DNA of 6,313 nt from Candidatus Sumerlaeota bacterium. Lineage in GTDB: Bacteria; Sumerlaeota; Sumerlaeia; MWCT01. This document shows positions 1 to 5,040 of this stretch, piece after piece; position 1 is the stretch's first letter, and each line of letters opens with the position of its first letter. The notes under the pieces are model-generated. The model made no database searches. It was not told the DNA's origin and saw only the letters and a program-made list of their open reading frames with translations. The translations under genes were made by a program, and so were the position numbers. The stretch spans positions 1 to 6,313 of the forward strand of contig JAPLSR010000280.1 in NCBI GenBank assembly GCA_026398545.1, written 5' to 3'.

Positions 1-13
1 AAAAGAATGAGGA

Positions 14-103
14 TTCACCACAGAGTCACGGAGGACACAGAGGATAATGAAACAAAGAAAATATTGGAAATTCTCTGTGCACTCTGTGGCTCTGTGGTGA
101 AAT
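14..103. repeat. Imperfect inverted repeat (about 31-base arms, 26-base spacer)
   Basis: The left arm (14-44, beginning TTCACCACAGAG) and the right arm (about 71-103, ending CTCTGTGGTGAAA) are reverse complements with about five mismatches over 31 positions. They enclose an A-rich spacer of about 26 bases. The outer 12 bases (TTCACCACAGAG) pair perfectly. The element starts 17 bases beyond the stop of the DUF711 gene. Transcribed from the minus strand it could fold into a long stem and block 3' decay or help termination, although the T-run after it (TTCTTTT at 7-1) is short. Arms rich in CACAGAG of this sort resemble interspersed palindromic repeats found in many environmental bacterial genomes; that comparison is from memory and was not searched. 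No ORF fits inside, and the 120-base segment after the DUF711 stop holds nothing else recognisable. Confidence 0.8.
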
Positions 104-120
104 TTATTATTTTAGGGGCT

Positions 121-1497
121 CTAATTTTTTAAACCGCGCAGGGGGGCGGGGATGCGACCACCGAATTCTATGAAGGCGCGTGAGGCGCCCGCACGATGCA
201 CAGGCATGATATATGTCTCGCCAAAGAGTCCGCCGAAAACCGCTTTCTCACCCGCCTTCTTGCCCGGAACGGGGATTATGCGGCAGGCGGTCGTTTTATT
301 GTTTATGACGCCAATTGCCATCTCATCCAGAATGATGGCGGCAAGGGTGCTGGCATCTGTGTCGCCGGGAACTGCCACCATGTCTAACCCAACGGAACAG
401 ACGCTTGTCATTGCCTCCAACTTTTCAAGACGCAGGTCGCCCCTGCGCGCCGCCTCGCTCAGGGCGGCATCCTCTGAGACCGGCATGAACGCTCCTGAAA
501 GTCCGCCAACTGATGAGGAGGCGAAGAGTCCGCCCTTCTTTACGGCGTCGTTCAGGAGTGCAATTGCCGCCGTTGAGCCGGGTGCGCCAATGGCTTCGAT
601 GCCGAGCGTCTGTAAAATCTCACCCACGCTGTCGCCAATGCGCGGGGTGGGCGCAAGAGAGAGGTCCACAATCCCGAACTGCACGCCAAGCCGCTCCGCC
701 ACCTCCCGCCCGATGAGTTCCCCGACGCGTGTCACGCGGAATGCCGTCTTTTTAATCTCCTCGGCAATATCGGTGAATGTCATCTTGCGTGATTTAATCT
801 GAACCTCAAGGGCGCGCTTGACCACACCAGGACCGGAGACGCCGATATTGACCACGCATTCCGGTTCGCCCGCGCCCAGATATGCCCCCGCCATGAAGGG
901 ATTGTCCGCGGGGATGTTTGCAAATACGACCAGCTTCGCCGCGCCAAGACCGTTCCTGTCGGCTGAAAGGCACGCCGTCTCGATAATTGCCTCCGCCATC
1001 CTCTTCACCGCATCCACATTAATGCCAGCCGCCGTGGATGCAACATTCACGGATGAACAGACCCGCTCCGTCGAGGAGAGGACCATTGGTATGGCGTCAA
1101 TCAGATTTTTTGCGCCGTGCGTCCATCCCTTTTCCACAAGAGCGGAAAAGCCACCGACAAAATCCACATTAACCTCGCGGGCGGCACGCTCAATGGTTTT
1201 TGCAAGGGCAATCGCCGTCACCTCGTCATGCGCCTCAAGGAGCTGACTCACGGGTGAAAGGGAGATTCTCTTATTCACAATCGGGATGCCGTAGCGATGC
1301 GAAACGTCCTCACAGACGGGCACCAGACGCCTCGCCTTTTCCACAATCTTCCTATGCACACGCTCCTGGAGATGGTGGGCATCCTGATCGGCGCAATCGA
1401 GCAGATTGATTCCCAGCGTCACTGTGCGGACATCGAGATTCTCCTTATGGATCATCTCCACCGTCCGCATTATTTCTTCCGTTGTGAAAACCCCCAT
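121..1497 (-). CDS. PFL-like DUF711 (UPF0210) family protein
   Basis: This is a complete 458-residue protein, close to the usual length of about 450 for the UPF0210/DUF711 family. The family has a barrel fold related to pyruvate formate-lyase and ribonucleotide reductase, but its reaction is unknown. Family-like blocks seen here are FVGGFSALVEKG (113-124), ERVCSSVNVAST (144-155), NIPADNPFMAGAYLG (194-208), NIGVSGPGVVKRA (217-229), DLSLAPTPRIGDSVGEIL (278-295), TSVCSVGLDMVAVPGDT (364-380) and CRIIPVPGKKAG (405-416). The C-terminus shows no RVxGY-like glycyl-radical motif, so a true formate-lyase role is unlikely. No signal peptide or membrane segment is visible, so it is probably cytoplasmic. 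The start is supported by an AAAGGGGG Shine-Dalgarno 7 bases upstream and an in-frame TAA just before the ATG. It is the last gene of the run. A tandem-ACT protein, a likely partner or sensor, lies upstream across a four-helix-bundle gene. Confidence 0.93.
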   Translation of the reverse strand: MGVFTTEEIMRTVEMIHKENLDVRTVTLGINLLDCADQDAHHLQERVHRKIVEKARRLVPVCEDVSHRYGIPIVNKRISLSPVSQLLEAHDEVTAIALAKTIERAAREVNVDFVGGFSALVEKGWTHGAKNLIDAIPMVLSSTERVCSSVNVASTAAGINVDAVKRMAEAIIETACLSADRNGLGAAKLVVFANIPADNPFMAGAYLGAGEPECVVNIGVSGPGVVKRALEVQIKSRKMTFTDIAEEIKKTAFRVTRVGELIGREVAERLGVQFGIVDLSLAPTPRIGDSVGEILQTLGIEAIGAPGSTAAIALLNDAVKKGGLFASSSVGGLSGAFMPVSEDAALSEAARRGDLRLEKLEAMTSVCSVGLDMVAVPGDTDASTLAAIILDEMAIGVINNKTTACRIIPVPGKKAGEKAVFGGLFGETYIMPVHRAGASRAFIEFGGRIPAPLRGLKN

Positions 1498-1504
1498 TTT
1501 TTAA

Positions 1505-1516
1505 CCCCCTTTGGGG
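1505..1516 (-). promoter_or_regulatory. Shine-Dalgarno of the DUF711 gene inside a tiny palindrome
   Basis: On the minus strand AAAGGGGG (1512-1505) sits 7 bases before the ATG at 1497 and fixes this start. The G-run is also the 3' half of a CCCC-AAA-GGGG palindrome (1516-1506), so the ribosome site could pair with the Cs just upstream. The stem is only four G-C pairs with a three-base loop, so any regulatory meaning is speculative. Confidence 0.55.
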
Positions 1517-1518
1517 AA

Positions 1519-1552
1519 GAATCGGAGAATCGGAGAATGGGAGAAGCGGAGA
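1519..1552 (+). repeat. 8-base tandem repeat, downstream flank of the four-helix-bundle gene
   Basis: On the plus strand there are four consecutive 8-base units: GAATCGGA at 1519 and 1527, GAATGGGA at 1535 and GAAGCGGA at 1543, followed by a partial GA. The array lies between the stop of the four-helix-bundle gene (1557) and the Shine-Dalgarno of the DUF711 gene. It is matched in opposite orientation by a more degenerate array on the other side of the same gene (1932-1963). It is far too short and regular to be a CRISPR array. Confidence 0.8.
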
Positions 1553-1556
1553 TATA

Positions 1557-1937
1557 TTATTTGATGAGCCATTTGTCCGACTCATTAATCATTGTAATAA
1601 TCTGACTGATAATATGGTTATATAGATTATCCAATTTGCCCATATCGTCATTGTTGAGATAATTGCATTTTTGTGCAAACTCGAGCCAGATTTGAGTTTC
1701 ACATGCCTCGCTTTCAGCGTCAGATAATTTGGCAATGAATGCTGCTTTATATCTTCTCTTTCGCCACGCTTCTCCAAGATTCACGCAGACTGAACGGGAG
1801 GAACGTCTCATTTGATCAACCATTGAAAATCTTTCTTCAATCGGCAAACTTTTCGTCAATTTAAAGATCTCCATGGCGGCATCCATAGCATTCTGATAAA
1901 CTCGCAACTCTTTATAGCTCTGTATCCTTTCCCCCAT
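1557..1937 (-). CDS. Four-helix-bundle protein, S23/IVS family
   Basis: This is a complete 126-residue protein of the four-helix-bundle family first known from proteins encoded in intervening sequences of 23S rRNA genes (the S23 ribosomal-type family) and widespread as stand-alone genes. Seen here are the N-terminal SYKELRVYQNAMDAAMEIF block (7-25), the SLPIEERFSMVDQMRRSSRSV stretch (30-50), CVNLGEAWRKRRYKAAFIAK (51-70) and DAESEACETQIWLEFAQKCN (73-92), the last typical of the ExxExxxWL subgroup. The family forms homopentameric bundles with a basic surface, and a nucleic-acid-binding role is proposed but unproven. The ATG sits inside an 8-base repeat unit (GAATGGGG), with GGGGGAG about 9 bases upstream serving as Shine-Dalgarno. 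No rRNA surrounds it; it lies between the ACT and DUF711 genes, flanked by opposed repeat arrays. This suggests that it arrived as a small cassette. Confidence 0.92.
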   Translation of the reverse strand: MGERIQSYKELRVYQNAMDAAMEIFKLTKSLPIEERFSMVDQMRRSSRSVCVNLGEAWRKRRYKAAFIAKLSDAESEACETQIWLEFAQKCNYLNNDDMGKLDNLYNHIISQIITMINESDKWLIK

Positions 1938-1963
1938 TCACCGATTCTCCCCCTCCCCGATTC
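1932..1963 (-). repeat. 8-base degenerate repeat, upstream flank and ribosome site of the four-helix-bundle gene
   Basis: Read on the minus strand from 1963 there are four 8-base units in perfect phase: GAATCGGG, GAGGGGGA, GAATCGGT and GAATGGGG. The array begins directly after the stop of the ACT gene (TAA at 1966-1964). Its second unit supplies the Shine-Dalgarno-like GGGGGAG and its fourth supplies the ATG (1937-1935) of the four-helix-bundle gene. Reading inward, both this array and the one at 1519 start with GAATCGG, and the two 34-base stretches match at about 25 positions, so they behave as imperfect terminal inverted repeats. Confidence 0.7.
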
Positions 1964-2521
1964 TTAAATTCTATTGGTTTCTTTGAAAATATTGATGTGC
2001 TGAAGATGGATGGAGATATTTTTCTTCATGCCGAGTGCGGCAAGCTCATCCTGCAGACACAGGATATCAACATCCTGCGGCACATCCAGTTGCGCAACGA
2101 GGATTAACTGGTCGTGCTCACGATGACCGGAAATGTCTAAGATATTCACGCCGCGCCGAGCAAGGTTTATGCTGATGATGTGGATGATGCCGCTCGTGTC
2201 CGGACCGGTTGCCGTCAGGACATACTGGGATGAGCCGGATTGGAGACTCGCCGCCAAATGTGGTTCAACATAGTTGCGCACCATGACGCTATATTCACCC
2301 GCTCTGCCTGAGTCGATGAGTTTTTGCTGGAGCAATTCCGGGGAGACACTTTCGGGAAACTCGGTAACAAGGATGATGGTGAAATACCCGTTCACGACCG
2401 TCTGACTGATGGCAATAATATTTCCCTGCAGGTCCAGGATACTGCCAGATACGGCGGCGACAATCCCGGGCCTGTCTTCAGCCATTAGTGAAATGGAATA
2501 TTTCCGTGTTGTGCTGGTCAT
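1964..2521 (-). CDS. Tandem ACT-domain protein
   Basis: This is a 185-residue cytoplasmic protein made of two ACT domains, small ligand-binding modules that commonly sense amino acids. ACT1 covers about residues 8-83 with AEDRPGIVAAVSG (14-26) at its ligand-binding loop. ACT2 covers about 99-177 with GPDTSGIIHIISINLARRG (106-124) in the equivalent place, followed by NILDIS (126-131). No catalytic or DNA-binding domain is attached. The layout is that of GcvR-like regulatory proteins, but the setting next to a DUF711 gene recalls the UPF0237-UPF0210 pair, where the ACT protein is usually about 90 residues with a single domain. A doubled version of that partner is the best reading. The ATG is preceded immediately by an in-frame TAA, so it is the furthest possible ATG start. 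No Shine-Dalgarno is visible before it or before Met13. It starts 79 bases after the DUF2156 gene. Confidence 0.88.
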   Translation of the reverse strand: MTSTTRKYSISLMAEDRPGIVAAVSGSILDLQGNIIAISQTVVNGYFTIILVTEFPESVSPELLQQKLIDSGRAGEYSVMVRNYVEPHLAASLQSGSSQYVLTATGPDTSGIIHIISINLARRGVNILDISGHREHDQLILVAQLDVPQDVDILCLQDELAALGMKKNISIHLQHINIFKETNRI

Positions 2522-2600
2522 TTACTGGGATTGTTTCTTTCACATGGAGTGTGCGCTGGCAAGGGAATTTTTTCCGCAGTGGTTTGCTCACATTGGCACA
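2522..2600 (-). other. Intergenic gap between the DUF2156 and ACT genes
   Basis: This 79-base gap is the longest between genes in the run and the only one after which the next gene lacks a ribosome site. It holds only weak dyads on the minus strand (GGAA-AAAA-TTCC and CACA-CTCCA-TGTG). No stem followed by a T-run and no good sigma-70-type pair could be recognised. It may hold the promoter for the ACT to DUF711 part, but the sequence does not show one. Confidence 0.35.
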
Positions 2601-3500
2601 TCATGTCCCCTTGCGGATGAGACGATAGGTGAGCGACCATACCTCAGGGTCATAGGACTGTTTCGCCTGGCGTAATCCCTTCAGTCCAAGGTCCTGCTCC
2701 CGGTTCAGGAATTCATATTCTCCCATAAGGTGTTGAGCAGTCTCCCGGTTTATTGCCTGTCCTGAGCCCTTGATATCCCTGTTATATTTTTCAAAATGTA
2801 TGAGGGCGGTGTTCTTGTTCAGGCGGTTGAAGACTGCAAAGGCGATAACATGCTCTTGGATGAGCAGGACAAGCCCGTCAAGACCGAGAGGTTTAAAATA
2901 TTCAAACCCGCGACGCAGGGCGTCGGTCTCATAAGCGTATGCGACAATATCGCAAGATTTGTCCTCGCACCATTTTTCGGAGAGGTCAATGCACTCGCCG
3001 AAGAATCGGGGTTCCAGTTTCTGGCGGAGACAATCGGGGTTCTCCCGCTGAAACTGCGAAAGCAGATTTTTCTTTTTGTGGAGTTTTTTCCCCTTCAACT
3101 CAAAGAGCTTCCGCGTGGAATAAATATAATCCGCATTGTCCTCATCCAGTTTCAGGGTGAAATATTGTTCCAGTTTTGGCTTGTGTTCCAGAGCGAATTG
3201 AACGGGAACAAAATAAAAATTTCCTTTGCGCTCCTGCTTTTGCAGAATGTCTGAGAGTTGTAGCAAATCCTCTATGGTGAGCGCCTCGCCCAGAGGCATG
3301 ATTGCGCTTTCATCCATGTCAGAGTAAAGCACAAGTCTATCCATGTAAATCGTCCACCAGTATTTGTGCAGACGCCCCCACATGAAAAGGTTGGCAAAAT
3401 TATAAGTAGAAAGCGGTTTGTCATAACGGGCAAAAAACCCGTCAATAATCTCCTTATCCTCAAATGCAATCTCACGAAAAACGCACAATTTTGAATTCAT
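2601..3500 (-). CDS. DUF2156 domain-containing protein
   Basis: This is a complete 299-residue soluble protein of the DUF2156 family. The fold is a double GNAT-like acyltransferase module related to the C-terminal domain of phosphatidylglycerol lysyltransferases (MprF), but stand-alone members have no proven reaction. Family blocks are STYNFANLFMW (31-41), NADYIYSTRKLFELKGKKLH (122-141), KKKNLL (142-147), IHFEKYNRDIKGSGQAIN (234-251) and FLNREQDLGLKGLRQAKQSY (264-283). The MprF flippase membrane domain is absent, so a direct role in lipid lysinylation is not supported. The ATG at 3500 has AAAGG about 5 bases upstream; a nearby ATG at 3513 is out of frame. It follows xseA by 29 bases, in a place where some genomes have xseB, and is probably co-transcribed with it. 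The shared transcript does not in itself indicate shared function. Confidence 0.92.
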   Translation of the reverse strand: MNSKLCVFREIAFEDKEIIDGFFARYDKPLSTYNFANLFMWGRLHKYWWTIYMDRLVLYSDMDESAIMPLGEALTIEDLLQLSDILQKQERKGNFYFVPVQFALEHKPKLEQYFTLKLDEDNADYIYSTRKLFELKGKKLHKKKNLLSQFQRENPDCLRQKLEPRFFGECIDLSEKWCEDKSCDIVAYAYETDALRRGFEYFKPLGLDGLVLLIQEHVIAFAVFNRLNKNTALIHFEKYNRDIKGSGQAINRETAQHLMGEYEFLNREQDLGLKGLRQAKQSYDPEVWSLTYRLIRKGT

Positions 3501-3529
3501 AAAGACCTTTCATGGCGATTAATAGTTTA

Positions 3530-4750
3530 TCATTGGTTATTCAGATCTCTTTTTTCAACGATAACCCCCAGACCTCCCTTATGCAATCTCACATCAAGTT
3601 GTTCAGATTCATTTACCTGTTGTGCATTTTTCACAACCTCCCCTGTTTCGGGTTTTGTGACGATGCTGTAACCGCGGGCAAGGACAGCCTCCGGGCTCAG
3701 CGCATCCAGTCGCGCCATGATGAGGGCGAACTGACGCCTCGCATGCTCTATGAGCGTTCTTGAATACAGCCGGAGCCTCTCCAATATTTCATCAAGGCGC
3801 TGCTGATACTGCTGAAGGCGATTGACAGGGGAGTAAAGGATGTGGCTGGTGGCAAGTTGTTTGAGATGCAGACGCCTGACCTCGATATAATGCTCTATCG
3901 CCCGTTCAAGACGTTCATCTATATCGGACAGGATTTCCATGAGCCGCTGGTGATTCTGCGTCACAAGTTCCGCGGCGGCTGAGGGTGTTGGGGCGCGAAG
4001 GTCGGCGACAAAATCGGCGATGGTGAAATCCGTCTCATGCCCCACGGCGCTGATGATAGGGAGGTGAGATGCAAAAATCGCCCGCGCCACCTCCTCCTCG
4101 TTGAATGCCCATAGGTCTTCCAGTGAGCCTCCACCGCGCCCGACAATCAGGACATCCACGAGGTTGAGTTCATTCATGCGGCGGATGGCTCTCGCAATCT
4201 CGGAAGACGCCTCCTTCCCTTGCACGAGCGTGGGGTATAAGATGATATGGAGGTGCGGGAACCGCCGTGTCAGGATATTTATGATGTCCCGGACAACGGC
4301 GCCTGTGGGGCTGGTGATAACCCCGATGCGTAAAGGGAGAAAGGGGATTGGCTTTTTGCGGGCGGCGTCGAATAATCCCTCCGTCGCCAGCTTCTTTTTC
4401 AGAGCCTCAAATCGCTGGTAAAGTTCCCCGATGCCCGCCTCGATGAGGTTTTCGATAACCAGCTGATACTGCCCCCGCGAGGGATAAACCGTGACCTCAC
4501 CTGTCGCCTCCACCTTGAGGCCATCTTTCAAAAGTATGGCGATTTTCGCCGCAACATTGCGGAACATGACACAATTAAGCGTCGCCCCCTCGTCTTTCAG
4601 GGTGAAATAGGCATGTCCCGGACCTGAAGTGTGCAGACCCGAAATCTCCCCCAGCACACGCACGCGTCCCACCATGGACTCCAGCGTGTCCTTTATGAAG
4701 TTCGTCAGCTCCGTGACGGTGAGGAGTTTAAGTCCTGTTTGCGTTGTCAT
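3530..4750 (-). CDS. xseA: Exodeoxyribonuclease VII large subunit
   Basis: This is the catalytic large subunit of exonuclease VII, which with several XseB small subunits degrades single-stranded DNA from both ends into acid-soluble oligonucleotides in the cytoplasm and takes part in repair. The 406-residue protein is complete. It has an N-terminal OB-fold for ssDNA binding (about 9-103, including LGEISGLHTSGPGHAYFTLK), a catalytic domain (about 125-262) with VGRGGGSLEDLWAFNEEE (203-220) and SAVGHETDFTIADFVADLRA (234-253), a long coiled coil (about 262-345) for small-subunit binding, and a C-terminal LSPEAVLARGYSIV block (351-364). Asp155, Arg205, His238 and Asp241, which match residues shown to be needed in the E. 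coli enzyme, are all present. The start overlaps the stop of the upstream small gene (ATGA), with only a weak AGGCGAG ahead, pointing to translational coupling. No xseB is found in the window. Confidence 0.98.
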   Translation of the reverse strand: MTTQTGLKLLTVTELTNFIKDTLESMVGRVRVLGEISGLHTSGPGHAYFTLKDEGATLNCVMFRNVAAKIAILLKDGLKVEATGEVTVYPSRGQYQLVIENLIEAGIGELYQRFEALKKKLATEGLFDAARKKPIPFLPLRIGVITSPTGAVVRDIINILTRRFPHLHIILYPTLVQGKEASSEIARAIRRMNELNLVDVLIVGRGGGSLEDLWAFNEEEVARAIFASHLPIISAVGHETDFTIADFVADLRAPTPSAAAELVTQNHQRLMEILSDIDERLERAIEHYIEVRRLHLKQLATSHILYSPVNRLQQYQQRLDEILERLRLYSRTLIEHARRQFALIMARLDALSPEAVLARGYSIVTKPETGEVVKNAQQVNESEQLDVRLHKGGLGVIVEKRDLNNQ

Positions 4751-5022
4751 CTCGCCTGTGCCCTTGTGATAAACTTGATAGTGCTTCTTTCTGTTTCTGG
4801 ATTTGCGTCAAAATAGAACACATAAACGTCAGAGCCTGTGGAGCTGCTGGTGATGACAAATGTGTCCTGATTGAGGGTGTAAAGATTTCCGGTGAAAACC
4901 TGCTGGGCGTGGGCGCGGCTTTCCAGGGCGGGTGCCCGGTCAGAAAGTATGACCTGCGCCACCAGAATAATCACAGATGTAATAAGCGCCGTCAGACATA
5001 TCTGCACAATTTTAGCCTTCAT
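4747..5022 (-). CDS. Small membrane-anchored or secreted protein, function unknown
   Basis: This 91-residue protein is not recognised with certainty. Residues 8-26 form one hydrophobic helix after a Lys2/Lys4 start, followed by a polar stretch and an AHA-Q site (37-40) that could be cut by signal peptidase I. Charged residues between helix and site make an uncleaved anchor just as likely. The remaining 50 or so residues (FTGNLYTLNQDTFVITSSS, then DVYVFYFDAN) look like a small beta-strand unit facing outside the cytoplasm. The arrangement recalls short planctomycete membrane proteins with a GxYxLxT...LYVxD pattern, but this is a weak impression. The start is well supported by AAGGAGG, with AGGAGG (5036-5031) 8 bases before the ATG. 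Its close coupling to xseA (4-base overlap) and to the preceding membrane protein (15-base gap) argues that it is a real gene. Confidence 0.78.
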   Translation of the reverse strand: MKAKIVQICLTALITSVIILVAQVILSDRAPALESRAHAQQVFTGNLYTLNQDTFVITSSSTGSDVYVFYFDANPETERSTIKFITRAQAR

Positions 5023-5029
5023 AAATCAT

Positions 5030-5040
5030 CCCTCCTTCTA
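5030..5040 (-). promoter_or_regulatory. Strong Shine-Dalgarno abutting the preceding stop codon
   Basis: On the minus strand the stop TAG of the upstream membrane protein (5040-5038) runs straight into AAGGAGGG (5037-5030), followed by the ATG of the small gene at 5022. A terminating ribosome would cover this site, so translation of the two genes is probably linked. The site also decides the start; the ATG at 5029 lies out of frame. Confidence 0.8.

Noticed and set aside
1..103. Canonical intrinsic terminator of the operon
   Set aside because: The stem is long and imperfect with a large loop, and the following T-run is short and offset. Termination is possible but the typical pattern is not met.
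152..802. Open plus-strand frame of 216 codons opposite the DUF711 gene
   Set aside because: It is antisense to a strongly conserved protein, its translation is a low-complexity Ser/Pro/Arg-rich composition without domain features, and it lacks a credible ribosome site. It is a shadow of GC-rich codon use.
1519..1552. CRISPR array
   Set aside because: The repeated unit is 8 bases and directly tandem, with no spacers, and no cas genes are present.
2796..3254. Open plus-strand frame of 152 codons opposite the DUF2156 gene
   Set aside because: The minus-strand frame carries all the DUF2156 family blocks over the same bases, and the plus-strand translation shows no recognisable family or export signal.
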